DNA of 64,000 nucleotides from RBC074 sp964470555 (GTDB lineage Bacteria > Acidobacteriota > Blastocatellia > RBC074): contig CAYYDG010000008.1 of NCBI GenBank assembly GCA_964470555.1, forward strand, positions 124,001-188,000. Reading direction: 5' to 3'. A model generated the notes under the pieces. The model ran no database searches. It was not told the DNA's origin and was given only the letters and a program-made list of their open reading frames with translations. This document shows positions 34,377 to 42,497 of the stretch, piece after piece. Positions within the stretch are counted from its first letter, which is position 1; every line of letters begins with the position of its first letter. Made by a program: the position numbers and the translations under genes.

Positions 34377-34450
34377 GATTTTGCGTGCCTCTTACCTCGG
34401 ATTGTGATTGGCCACAAAGGGCTGAAACGCCCTCTGTGGTGGAATAAGCC

Positions 34451-35905
34451 TTATTCACCTTGTCCCAGCGAAAATGCCGGCTCGCCATTAAGCGTACATA
34501 AATTTTCGGTTTTGATGAAGTCGAGGTCTTGTTCTCGAATTCGCCGCAATAAACCAAGAATGTGATCGTGGGTGACGACGTATCCATTCGTGCTGGTTTT
34601 TTTGAATCTGCAACGCCAATGGTCTGTGCAAAAAGTTTCAGGGAATCCATCCGGCCAGACTTTCACGCCGCGATTCGTAATCAGTTTGATTTGCAAGCCG
34701 TCTCCACTGGCCAGTTCCAGCTTTCGAGCCAATTCTTCGGGTGATATGTCGTGCTGGTGAATGAACACATCCACGCCGACCAATTTCTTTTCAGCAGGCG
34801 GACGTTTTTTGGCTTGAACTTGAAATGCCACAGGCTCCGTTGATTGTTCATAAGAGACTGCTGGCAACGTTTTAGGAATTTGTCCCAGTCGCTCAATGAT
34901 TGCATTCGCAAACGCGTCTGTCCCCACAATGGATCGAGTGTGGTCGGCGGAACTGATTTCGGCGGTGTGAATCCCTTCTTCAATCGTTCTGAGCCAGGCG
35001 TTGTGGATCAATTCCGCAAATCTGTTCTGGCCAATATGCACCAACATCATGATGGCTCCGTGCAGCAAGCCCGAAGGATTCGCTATCCCCTGGCCAGCGA
35101 TTGATGGCGCTGAACCATGAATCGCTTCGAACATGGCGAAGTTTCCACCGATGTTGGCCGATCCTGCCATTCCCACCGAACCTGTCATTTCGGCGGTGAC
35201 ATCCGAAATGATGTCGCCATACAAATTCGGGGTAACGATGACATCGAAATCTTCCGGCGATGTGGCCAGCCGTGCCGTGCCTATGTCAACAATCAAATGC
35301 TCGGTTTTGATTTGAGGATATTCCGCCGCCACTTCATCAAAGACTTTGTGAAACAACCCATCCGTCAGTTTCATGATGTTGTCTTTGGTCAAACAGGTGA
35401 CTTTGCGACGATTGTTGGCCACTGCATATTCAAAAGCGTATCGGCTGATCCGTTCGCAACCTGGACGCGAAATGAGCTTCAGACATTGCACCACTTCATC
35501 TGTTTGCTGATGTTCGATCCCCGCGTAAGTATCTTCTTCGTTTTCACGAATCACCACCACATTCATCGTCGGATGTTTGGTGCGGACAAATGGATGATAC
35601 GAAACGCAAGGGCGCACATTGGCAAATAACCCAAGGGTTTTGCGAATGGTGACGTTCAGGCTTTTGTAACCGCTTCCCTGCGGTGTCGTGATTGGGCCTT
35701 TCAGAAAAACACGTGTTCGTCGCAGCGAATCCCAAGCTTCCTTGGGGATGCCAGAGGTGTTCCCTCCCAGATAGGCTTTTTCGCCAATCTCGATTTCTTC
35801 GATGGTGATTTTCGCACCAACCGCTTTCAGCACTTTCAATGTCGCGTCCATAATTTCCGGTCCGATGCCGTCGCCGCGAGCAATCGTAACAGCTACATTT
35901 TTCAT
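34451..35905 (-). CDS. icd: Isocitrate dehydrogenase (NADP-dependent, Thermus-like long form)
   Basis: The 484-residue beta-decarboxylating dehydrogenase shows ARGDGIGPEIMDATL, the substrate loop KSLNVTIRKTLGLFANVRPC, VVVIRENEEDTYAGIEH, a catalytic Asp in VTPNLYGDIISDVTAEMTG and the cofactor loop EAIHGSAPSIAGQGIANPSG. The extra C-terminal domain of about 150 residues is the feature of the Thermus/Rickettsia-type enzyme. It converts isocitrate to 2-oxoglutarate in the TCA cycle. AAGGA lies upstream of the ATG. The carbonic-anhydrase-like gene lies 121 bp upstream on the same strand. Confidence 0.93.
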   Translation of the reverse strand: MKNVAVTIARGDGIGPEIMDATLKVLKAVGAKITIEEIEIGEKAYLGGNTSGIPKEAWDSLRRTRVFLKGPITTPQGSGYKSLNVTIRKTLGLFANVRPCVSYHPFVRTKHPTMNVVVIRENEEDTYAGIEHQQTDEVVQCLKLISRPGCERISRYAFEYAVANNRRKVTCLTKDNIMKLTDGLFHKVFDEVAAEYPQIKTEHLIVDIGTARLATSPEDFDVIVTPNLYGDIISDVTAEMTGSVGMAGSANIGGNFAMFEAIHGSAPSIAGQGIANPSGLLHGAIMMLVHIGQNRFAELIHNAWLRTIEEGIHTAEISSADHTRSIVGTDAFANAIIERLGQIPKTLPAVSYEQSTEPVAFQVQAKKRPPAEKKLVGVDVFIHQHDISPEELARKLELASGDGLQIKLITNRGVKVWPDGFPETFCTDHWRCRFKKTSTNGYVVTHDHILGLLRRIREQDLDFIKTENLCTLNGEPAFSLGQGE

Positions 35906-36026
35906 CGCTGGTTTCCTTTCCGGTCAAAGTGGTAATGGTTGGAATTGCTTTCAACGAGGAAATGCTGCTGCGCCGCCCACGCAGCGCGTTCCAGGTGAAG
36001 CTTGTCGGTAATTGAGTGCGACGGGG

Positions 36027-36605
36027 TTACGCAACAGTTGTTTCGCTTGTTAGCGGTTTGAAGCTGCGCTGCCGCCGGTCGTAGGCGAAAAAAGCATCGC
36101 TCTCCCCCCGATAAAACAATCCATAGAATGACGTCTGTTTTTGTGTGAGTTGGTTTTCGATTGCGACAGTCCTGCTCAGACTTTCTGCCTGTTCCATGAA
36201 ATGAGCCTGAGCGTGTGCAACCTGAACTTGAGCATTCGTTATGCGTTCGATGAATGAACTGGAAGCAGACAAACGCCTGGTTTGATTCCTGATAGCTGGC
36301 CAGATTTTTTCTTTGGGGGCGCCACCCTGAGAATGGCCAACCAAAAGCACCCCTTTTACGTTTAGTTCTCTGATTGCCCACGCCACAACTTCAGCCATTA
36401 TCTTGTTGTTACTGTGCCAGCAGTTTTGCGGCAACGGCAGCATTGCCAACTTTTTGTCAGGGAATGCACCGTTCAGCCGTGCTAATAACTGCGGATCGTT
36501 ATGGGCCAAAATCAACCAATCTGCTTCTGTTTTTTGAGTTCGCCCCAACGTGAGGAGAATGTTGTTGATATACGGATTAGCGGTCGAGACTATCTGTGGC
36601 TTCAT
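36027..36605 (-). CDS. Degenerate beta-carbonic-anhydrase-like protein
   Basis: The 192-residue protein recalls a beta-carbonic anhydrase core: DWLILAHNDPQLLARLNGAF, MAEVVAWAIRELNVKGVLLV and GHSQGG. However, it lacks the zinc ligands: the C-x-D-x-R element is replaced by HNDPQL and the H-x2-C element reads HSQGG. It should not hydrate CO2 and might have a regulatory or binding role. The resemblance is by pattern only and remains uncertain. An AAGGA site lies 6 bases upstream of the ATG, but an intrinsic terminator ends only about 25 bases before it, so expression may depend on readthrough or on a hidden promoter. Confidence 0.4.
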   Translation of the reverse strand: MKPQIVSTANPYINNILLTLGRTQKTEADWLILAHNDPQLLARLNGAFPDKKLAMLPLPQNCWHSNNKIMAEVVAWAIRELNVKGVLLVGHSQGGAPKEKIWPAIRNQTRRLSASSSFIERITNAQVQVAHAQAHFMEQAESLSRTVAIENQLTQKQTSFYGLFYRGESDAFFAYDRRQRSFKPLTSETTVA

Positions 36606-36628
36606 ATCGTTTTCCTTTCATATCCAAC

Positions 36629-36667
36629 AAAAAAGCCGGCGCGAAACTCTGCGCTTCGCTTCCGGCT
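36629..36667 (-). terminator. Intrinsic terminator just upstream of the carbonic-anhydrase-like gene
   Basis: On the minus strand AGCCGG pairs with CCGGCT (36662-36667 and 36634-36639), with an inner GCGAA/TTCGC stem, followed by six T residues. Its T-run is about 25 bases before the next start codon, a position suited to attenuation. Confidence 0.8.
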
Positions 36668-36841
36668 CATCCAAAACAACTCTAAATTGTTTTAGCCTGG
36701 CATGTGGAAGTTAGTTGGTTGTCGAGGTAAACGTGTTCGTCAACGTCGCGCAACAATTGTTACTCTATCTGAGGGCTTGAACGCCCTGATAGCAGTGAAA
36801 AATGAAAATGCTCGCAATTTTCTGGAGACAGTCGTTTGCTG

Positions 36842-36985
36842 TTACGCAAGGTAAATGTCTCTAGGGTCAATGCTGGATCGAATCGGTGGCAAGCACTGCC
36901 CAGCGGATTTTGTCGCAATGTTTGTTGTCCAATACATGGCAAACATTTTGGCGATTCGTTGCAACCGAATAAAAATGCTTCGCAT
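36842..36985 (-). CDS. Possible 47-residue small protein
   Basis: An ATG at 36983-36985 has AAGGAG nine bases upstream and opens a 47-codon frame beginning MRSIFIRLQRIAKMFAMYWT, with a basic amphipathic start. It sits between two intrinsic terminators. Apart from the good ribosome-binding site there is no support, and the frame could be chance or debris. Confidence 0.25.
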   Translation of the reverse strand: MRSIFIRLQRIAKMFAMYWTTNIATKSAGQCLPPIRSSIDPRDIYLA

Positions 36986-37027
36986 ACTTGTTTTCTCCTT
37001 GTGTTGCTAATCGCTTGCACGACAAAG

Positions 37028-37072
37028 AAAAAAGGCCGGAAGATTGCACTTGGCGTTCTTCCGGCCTTTTTT
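37028..37072. terminator. Bidirectional intrinsic terminator
   Basis: The stem GGCCGGAAG (37034-37042) pairs with 37058-37066; six A residues lie before it and six T after it. Confidence 0.85.
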
Positions 37073-37202
37073 ATAAGCTCTTTGTCTTATACAACTTTTG
37101 CCGTTTTATTTTTGTGATTGTTTGCCACGGCGTCTTGCCAGTATCCGCAGCAACCAAAACCGGCGCGGAGTATAGCGAGGCCATTTCTCAAAGTCAATTT
37201 AA

Positions 37203-37513
37203 GGTGTTGAGCACGTCTGGGAAGAGTGCAAAGTTGTGCTCAATGCCTGCGTCATCCGCTTCTTCAATGAGAAGAAGGCGTTTGATTACATTGTCCTGGT
37301 GACGACCGACTCAGTTTGAACGCGAAATTGATCGTCAACCATTACGAGCAGCGGTCTGAGATCGAGCAGATTACGAACAGATCAAGAGTGGCGGCTGGTT
37401 GCTGCAAAAGCTCACGAGTACCCGCTACAGTCAGATCGTCTTTTACTTCCTGACGGTGGTGCTCAGTTGCCTGGGGTTGCTGGTCAGCGTGATGTTCAGG
37501 TTGCCGCAGCTCG
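37203..37513 (+). pseudogene. Remnant of a DDE transposase (IS4-like), C-terminal part, frameshifted
   Basis: Three consecutive pieces in shifted frames rebuild one transposase tail. The first is GVEHVWEECKVVLNACVIRF then KAFDYIVLVTTDS. The second, after a one-base shift, is LNAKLIVNHYEQRSEIEQ with the glutamate of the YxxR-x3-E element. The third, after a second shift, is DYEQIKSGGWLLQKLTSTRY followed by SQIVFYFLTVVLS. The N-terminal catalytic part and the terminal inverted repeats are missing. The element is therefore dead, and it abuts a truncated serC. Confidence 0.75.
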
Positions 37514-37711
37514 ATGAACGTCACCTTCCGGTTGCCCAGCGAAGACCTGGAAAAGAAATTCATCAAGGAAGCCACCGCAGCCGGTTTGGACGGTTTGAAA
37601 GGCCATCGCTCCGTCGGAGGCTTGCGCGCTTCGATCTACAACGCCTTCCCGAAAGCAGGCGTGGAAAAACTGGTCGAGTTCATGTCCGATTTCCAAAAGA
37701 ACAACGGCTAA
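37514..37711 (+). pseudogene. serC: C-terminal fragment of phosphoserine aminotransferase SerC
   Basis: The 65 codons from ATG correspond to the end of SerC: MNVTFRLPSEDLEKKFIKEA, then LKGHRSVGGLRASIYNAF and VEKLVEFMSDFQKNNG. Full-length SerC is about 360 residues, so roughly the first 295, including the PLP-binding lysine, are gone. The fragment begins exactly where the transposase remnant ends and keeps its own terminator. The reading frame is intact and codons are normal, so the break is probably recent. Whether another serC exists in the genome cannot be seen. Confidence 0.88.
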
Positions 37712-37726
37712 GCCAAGTTCAAACCC

Positions 37727-37768
37727 AACTGCCTGGCGACTGAACAGTTTGCCGGGCAGTTTTGTTTT
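37727..37768 (+). terminator. Intrinsic terminator of the former serC gene
   Basis: AACTGCC (37727-37733) pairs with GGCAGTT (37755-37761), extended by inner GC pairs and followed by TTGTTTT. Confidence 0.8.
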
Positions 37769-37786
37769 AGAGCGATCAGTCGTTGC

Positions 37787-38056
37787 TCAGCGGATGTTGA
37801 TCTGCACGACGTTGGCGATTTGGCCATCCACGATCAAGGTCACATCTACCAAGCCGCTGCCTGCCAGCGAACGCGGCAGTTCGATGTTGATTTGATCGAG
37901 TCCGGTAAATCCGCCCTGATCCCCCGCGAATCGCCGCGGAGCTTCGACACCGCCAATGATCGCTCGGACACTGCCTAGCGAACTGCGATTGCCCGTGCCG
38001 AACAGCGACAGAAACACTCGGTCGCCAACTCCTCCCAGATCAAACCAAACCACCAA
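37787..38056 (-). pseudogene. Orphan fragment of a TIGR03437-type acidobacterial domain
   Basis: The 89 codons contain VFLSLFGTGNRSS, VRAIIGGVEAPRRFAGDQGG and FTGLDQINIELPRSLAGSGL, then VDVTLIVDGQIANVVQINIR. This is the typical C-terminus of large exported acidobacterial proteins, where it is never seen alone. Only a TTG could serve as start, and no signal peptide is present. The domain is cut off at about 38057, right beside the next gene, so it is the tail of a lost larger gene. Confidence 0.75.
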
Positions 38057-38067
38057 TCAATATGCCA

Positions 38068-38934
38068 TTACTTGTTTTGAAACTTACTCTTATCATACTT
38101 CTCCATTGTGTGGTCGTACTCATCCACCCTTGCCTCAACCCAAGTTTTCAGCGTTTTCTGAAGAGCAGCGGCTTCTTTGATCTCCGGGGGGCTGCAAAGT
38201 CTATCAATGTCCAGCCAGCCTTCATGCCAAGAACGTTTTCCACTCGGAAGCCCGTTCCCACATGCTTTGGCAAAATAAGTGATTGCAGTATGGCTGCTCG
38301 AAACCGTATTTTTATAACCTACATAGCCTTTAACCAAGCTTTCCAGTTTTACCTTGAGGTCCGCTTTTACCCAATCCGCAACATCCAAACCACCAACAAA
38401 ATTTTTCATGGATTCATGGACTGTGCTGAACTCGCTGTCTTTCAAATACTGGAAATTAGCGGGCAATACCCCGACATTGTGGCTTGCATTACCTGCTTCC
38501 GACCATAGGGTTTTATAAAACTTCCAAGGCACCCAATTAGGATCTGGGGATGAGTACGTCTGTTCTGCCACATCACATTCACTTGTTTTCTTATGTTTTG
38601 CCATCATTACTGAAACATATATGCCTTTATCCTGCCTGGAAATATCGCCAGGAGTGCAGGTTCCTGATGACAGAATCTTCACTTGCCCCTGTTGATTTAC
38701 TGACAGAGGAAATGACAACCCCTGGATGGACTTCACCGACTTGCTTATGCTTGCCAGCACTTCCTTTTTCATCTCAAGCTCTTTGGTATCAACTTGAATT
38801 GGCCCACCAGGTTTGGGTTGTTGGTTAGGCGGGCGTTGTGCGTTTAATGAAGGAATCGTTTTACTGATAAGCAGCAACGCAAATGCTGCAAATAAAGTGG
38901 TCGTCATTAAAATCATTCGTGTTCGAATTTTCAT
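38068..38934 (-). CDS. Secreted protein of unknown function
   Basis: The 288-residue product has a signal peptide (to about residue 32, SLNAQ) behind a strong AGAGGAG site. A proline-rich spacer is followed by a helical region (KELEMKKEVLASISKSVKSI), a segment with four cysteines (GTCTPGD, SECDVAE, KACGNG, RLCSPP) and a charged C-terminal helix. I know no family. Base composition is more AT-rich than its neighbours, which together with the debris beside it suggests acquisition or replacement at this site. Confidence 0.6.
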   Translation of the reverse strand: MKIRTRMILMTTTLFAAFALLLISKTIPSLNAQRPPNQQPKPGGPIQVDTKELEMKKEVLASISKSVKSIQGLSFPLSVNQQGQVKILSSGTCTPGDISRQDKGIYVSVMMAKHKKTSECDVAEQTYSSPDPNWVPWKFYKTLWSEAGNASHNVGVLPANFQYLKDSEFSTVHESMKNFVGGLDVADWVKADLKVKLESLVKGYVGYKNTVSSSHTAITYFAKACGNGLPSGKRSWHEGWLDIDRLCSPPEIKEAAALQKTLKTWVEARVDEYDHTMEKYDKSKFQNK

Positions 38935-39249
38935 ACTGTCTCCTCTGTGTCGCCCTCAAGCTTCAATGAAGGCAGTTTTCTTTTCATAGCCGGAGCATGT
39001 CCAAGCTACGCTGTTTTGTTCACGTTGAAGATTGAGGCGAACGGCCAAGCCATATTACCGAGCGCGCAAAAAAACTGACTGAGTAGTTTCTGGCCGACGA
39101 TTCGTTCGCAAATCTCGTCATCCCCAAAGCGTCGTTCGCGGAAAATTCGTATCAACGAAATCGAAAATTTTTCCAGTGATTCGCAAAAGATTCGGCGATG
39201 GCTATAATCCCTGTGCTTTCAGTCGGTAAGCGAACAAAAAACGAACCTT
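38935..39249. other. Intergenic region before the ECF sigma gene
   Basis: No gene is visible. A promoter for the sigma factor lies at 39180-39208; the rest shows no strong repeat. Confidence 0.4.
39180..39208 (+). promoter_or_regulatory. Sigma-70 promoter of the ECF sigma gene
   Basis: TTCGCA (39180-39185), a 17-bp spacer and TATAAT (39203-39208) are followed by CCCTG. The leader is about 35 nt. The strong -10 box suggests housekeeping rather than ECF-dependent transcription. Confidence 0.6.
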
Positions 39250-39855
39250 ATGTCCTCACAAACGGTCACCCAACTTTTGCTGGATTGGCGCGGCGGCAAT
39301 GAAGCTGCGTTCAATCAATTGATGCCGCTGGTGTATGACGAATTGCGGGGAATCGCGCGTCGGTATCTGAAACACGAAGACAGCGGGCATTCGCTGCAAT
39401 CGGCGGATTTGGTCAACGAAGCCTACTTAAAACTGGTCAATCAGCAGGAAGTGGATTGGCAAAACCGCGCGCACTTTTTCGCGGTGTCGGCGAACATCAT
39501 GCGGCATTTGTTGGTTGACCACGCCCGTGCTCGCCAACGAGCCAAACGCGGCGGCCAGATCATCCGCATTACGCTCAACGAAGAAATCAACGCCAACAAC
39601 CCTGCAGTGGAAACCAGAAAACTCGATTTGCTGGCGTTGGACGAAGTGCTCAACCGGCTGGCGGAATTCGACCAGCGAAAAAGCCGCATCGTAGAGCTTC
39701 GGTATTTCGGCGGATTGAGTTTTGAAGAAACGGCTGTGGTCTTGGGACTTTCGGAAATCACCATCAAACGCGACTGGTTAAAAGCTCGCGCGTGGTTGTT
39801 CCGCGCGCTGAGCGGAGGCCAACCCGATGACTTCCCCGCAATGGCGGAAAATTGA
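39250..39855 (+). CDS. ECF-type RNA polymerase sigma factor (TIGR02999-like)
   Basis: The 201-residue protein has a sigma-70 region 2 with LMPLVYDELRGIARRYLKHE and SLQSADLVNEAYLKL, and a region 4 HTH with RIVELRYFGGLSFEETAVVL then LSEITIKRDWLKARAWL. The match is to the ECF group common in Acidobacteria and Planctomycetes that is usually encoded directly before a Ser/Thr kinase. That holds here: the kinase starts 29 bases before the sigma stop in another frame, so the two are coupled. Regulation by the kinase instead of an anti-sigma factor is likely but unproven. Confidence 0.93.
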   Translation: MSSQTVTQLLLDWRGGNEAAFNQLMPLVYDELRGIARRYLKHEDSGHSLQSADLVNEAYLKLVNQQEVDWQNRAHFFAVSANIMRHLLVDHARARQRAKRGGQIIRITLNEEINANNPAVETRKLDLLALDEVLNRLAEFDQRKSRIVELRYFGGLSFEETAVVLGLSEITIKRDWLKARAWLFRALSGGQPDDFPAMAEN

Positions 39856-42196
39856 TGAGTTGCTGGATTCGCTGATGGAACTGCCAGCGGCGGAACGCGC
39901 GGCGGTTCTGGATCGGGAATGCGGCGACGATCAGGAATTGCTCCGCGAACTGGAATCGTTGCTGGCGGCGCACGATCAGGCGAGCGGCTTTTTCGATGCG
40001 CTGCCCGAATCCATCGCCGACGATTTGATCCGCGACCGCCAAGTTGCCGCAATGGCCGGGCGTATGTTCGGCCATTACCAACTGACGCGCGAAATCGGTC
40101 GCGGAGGCATGGGCGTCGTGTATGAAGCCGTTCGCGCCGACGATCAGTACCGCCAAAAAGTCGCCGTCAAACTGTTGTGGCCTGCGCTGAACAATTCCGA
40201 AGTTGCTCGCCGATTCCGGCGCGAACGGCAAATCCTGGCCAACCTGAACCATTCAAACATCGCACGCTTGTTGGATGGCGGCGCTTCGGAAGAAGGCTGG
40301 CCGTTTTTCGTGATGGAATTCATCACGGGCGAACCGATCACCGAATACTGCCAACGGCACAAGCTTCCGATTGAGGAACGGTTGCGGCTGTTTCAACAAG
40401 TCTGCGAAGCGGTTCAGTTCGCTCATCAAAACCTGGTCATTCACCGCGATTTGAAACCCGGCAACATCTTCGTCACCGAAAGCGGCGAAGTGAAACTGCT
40501 GGATTTCGGCATCGCCAAATTGCTCGATCCGGCGCGTCACGCCGTCACGATGCAGCCAACCACCAACGCGCTGATGATGACACCGGAATACGCCAGTCCG
40601 GAACAAATACGCGGCGAACAGGTCACCACCGCCAGCGACGTGTACAGCCTGGGCGTGATTTTGTACGAACTGCTGACCGGCCAATTACCTTATCGGTTCA
40701 AGGATCGTTCGTTGCCGGAACTGGTTCGCGTCGTGTGCGAACAGGAACCGGAACCGCCCAGCCATCGCCTGAAACAAGGGATGAAGGATGAAGGCGGAAG
40801 GATGAAGCAAGGCAGAAAAGATTCGGTTCATCCTTCATCCTTCATCTCTCATCCTTCGGATTTGCGCGGCGATCTGGACGGAATCGCGTTGATGGCGTTG
40901 CACAAAGACGCGCAGCGCCGTTACCGCAGCGTGGAGCAATTGCGCGAAGACATTCGCCGCCATCTCATCGGCCAACCGATTCAGGCGCAAACCATTTCGC
41001 TCAGGTATCTGGCGGCCAAGTTCGTTCGCCGCAATAAACTGGCCGTCGCGGCGGCGGCAATGATTTTGCTGACGCTGTTGGCGGGAATCGTCGGCACAAG
41101 CTGGCAAGCTCGGCGAGCGACCGAACAGGCTCGGTTGAATCGCCGGCTGCTGTACGCCGCGCAGATGAATCTGGCCGGGCAAGCCTGGGACGCGGCCAAC
41201 GTCGCCCGCACCGAACAACTGGTCGAAAGCGGCGTCTGGCAAAGCGGGGCGCAACCCGGTGAAGAAGACTTGCGCGGATTCGAGTGGCATTACCTGCGCG
41301 GATTGTATCGCCAAAGCTTGCGGCACGGCTTGACGCATCCGAACGAAGTCCGCGCCGTAGCCTTTTCGCCGAACGGCGCTCGGCTGGCAACCGGCGATCA
41401 AGACGGCACCGCGCGAATTTGGGATGTGGCCAGCGGGCAATTGCTGAACACGCTGCGATTTCACACGCAGCGGATTCTGTCCGTGGAGTTTTCGCCCGAC
41501 GGGCACGCTCTGGCCACTGGCGGCGATGACAACGTGATTGCGCTTTGGGATGTGAACAGCGGCAAGCTGCTTTCCCAAATGAAAGGCGATGACGACGCGG
41601 TTTTGAAATTGACGTTTTCACCGAACGGTCAATGGCTGGCATTTTCCGATCACGCTTCTTACGTTCAATTGTTCAAGCTCGCGCCCGAATTGACCTACCT
41701 TGCGCTCAATGGCCATACCGGAGGCATCACTGGCTTGGCGTTTTCCGCCGACAATCAATTGCTGGCTTCCGGCGGCAGCGATGGTCTGGTCAAAATTTGG
41801 AAAACGCCTGTCAATTATTTGCCCGGCATTACGAAACGCTGTTCCAGAACCTGGTGGCCCGTGGTCAGCAAAGAGGGTGTTTGGTATCCAGATTGGCTCA
41901 TTGGCGGCTGTACAGACATCAACGCCAAACCAGCGCCGAGCCGTGAGATGGTGCCGTTGAAAGCTCATCGAGAGCGAATTTTTTCCGTCGCCTTTTCGCC
42001 AGACGGCAAGCTGTTGGCGAGTGCGGGTGATGACCTGACAATCAAATTGTGGGATACCACCAACTGGCGCGAGGCGGCTGCGTTGACTGGGCATCAACAA
42101 CTCGTCCGAGCCGTAGCCTTTTCGCCGGACGGCAAAATGCTGGCTTCGGCCAGCGGCGACCGCACCATTCGCCTGTGGCGCGCATCATCGAGGTAA
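39827..42196 (+). CDS. Membrane Ser/Thr protein kinase with C-terminal WD40 repeats
   Basis: The 789-residue protein has a kinase domain with GRGGMG (91-96), VAVK (K115), the HRDLKPGN loop (D208) and DFG (226-228). A juxtamembrane region leads to one transmembrane helix (about 405-428), and the C-terminus has six WD40 repeats (from about 490; FSPDGKLLASAGDDLTIKLW is typical). It would sense or bind a partner outside or at the membrane and signal inward, probably with the coupled ECF sigma factor. Residues about 319-345 (GMKDEGGRMKQ, then HPSSFISHPS) are not part of the kinase fold and are encoded by a heptamer hairpin. GGAGG lies 8 bases upstream of the ATG, inside the sigma gene. Confidence 0.93.
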   Translation: MTSPQWRKIDELLDSLMELPAAERAAVLDRECGDDQELLRELESLLAAHDQASGFFDALPESIADDLIRDRQVAAMAGRMFGHYQLTREIGRGGMGVVYEAVRADDQYRQKVAVKLLWPALNNSEVARRFRRERQILANLNHSNIARLLDGGASEEGWPFFVMEFITGEPITEYCQRHKLPIEERLRLFQQVCEAVQFAHQNLVIHRDLKPGNIFVTESGEVKLLDFGIAKLLDPARHAVTMQPTTNALMMTPEYASPEQIRGEQVTTASDVYSLGVILYELLTGQLPYRFKDRSLPELVRVVCEQEPEPPSHRLKQGMKDEGGRMKQGRKDSVHPSSFISHPSDLRGDLDGIALMALHKDAQRRYRSVEQLREDIRRHLIGQPIQAQTISLRYLAAKFVRRNKLAVAAAAMILLTLLAGIVGTSWQARRATEQARLNRRLLYAAQMNLAGQAWDAANVARTEQLVESGVWQSGAQPGEEDLRGFEWHYLRGLYRQSLRHGLTHPNEVRAVAFSPNGARLATGDQDGTARIWDVASGQLLNTLRFHTQRILSVEFSPDGHALATGGDDNVIALWDVNSGKLLSQMKGDDDAVLKLTFSPNGQWLAFSDHASYVQLFKLAPELTYLALNGHTGGITGLAFSADNQLLASGGSDGLVKIWKTPVNYLPGITKRCSRTWWPVVSKEGVWYPDWLIGGCTDINAKPAPSREMVPLKAHRERIFSVAFSPDGKLLASAGDDLTIKLWDTTNWREAAALTGHQQLVRAVAFSPDGKMLASASGDRTIRLWRASSR
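40779..40859. repeat. Heptamer-tandem hairpin (GGATGAA/TTCATCC) inside the kinase gene
   Basis: The left arm is GGATGAA, GGATGAA, GGCGGAA, GGATGAA (40779-40806). The right arm is TTCATCC, TTCATCC, TTCATCT, CTCATCC (40827-40854). The frame stays open through both arms, adding about 27 residues between the C-lobe elements EPPSHRL and DLRGDLDGIALMALHKD. Confidence 0.9.
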
Positions 42197-42203
42197 CTCA
42201 CAA

Positions 42204-42497
42204 ATGTTGAAACAGATTTTGATCGCGGCCTTCGCGGTGTCTTTGGCGACTGGATTCAGCCAGGAAACCTTCGCCAACTCCATTCGCTCATTCGTTCAAT
42301 CGGAAGAACGCATCAATATCAACACCGCTTCGGTCGCGGAATTGATGCGGTTGCCGGGGATTGGGCAGAAATTGGCGGAACGCATCATCGCGCATCGCAC
42401 CAAACATGGAGCCTTCAAACGTCCGCAGGACATCGTCGTCGTGCGCGGCTTCAGCGCAAACCGTTACCGACGGCTCGCCCACCTGATTCGCATTTGA
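42204..42497 (+). CDS. comEA: ComEA-like helix-hairpin-helix protein
   Basis: The 97-residue product has a signal peptide (about 1-24) and a helix-hairpin-helix DNA-binding domain: ININTASVAELMRLPGIGQK, LAERIIAHRTKHGAFKRPQD, IVVVRGF. ComEA binds incoming double-stranded DNA in the periplasm during natural transformation. GAGG overlaps the kinase stop codon eight bases earlier, so it may be co-transcribed with the kinase. Its last 47 bases overlap the end of comEC, which is on the opposite strand. Confidence 0.88.
   Translation: MLKQILIAAFAVSLATGFSQETFANSIRSFVQSEERININTASVAELMRLPGIGQKLAERIIAHRTKHGAFKRPQDIVVVRGFSANRYRRLAHLIRI

Larger units (their letters stand above)
36606..37202. other. Structured non-coding region with two terminators and a possible small ORF
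   Basis: Besides the entries listed separately, there is a hairpin TATC-TG-AGGGC/GCCCTGATA at about 36763-36794 and AAAACAA/TTGTTTT at 36673-36693. No long reading frame belongs to a known family. Transposase debris begins at about 37203. The region looks like a rearrangement scar or a leader. Confidence 0.4.

Noticed and set aside
36760..37049. Longer minus-strand frames (60-86 codons) around the two terminators
   Set aside because: They run through the terminator stem or lack ribosome-binding sites; only the 47-codon frame with AAGGAG was kept, at low confidence.
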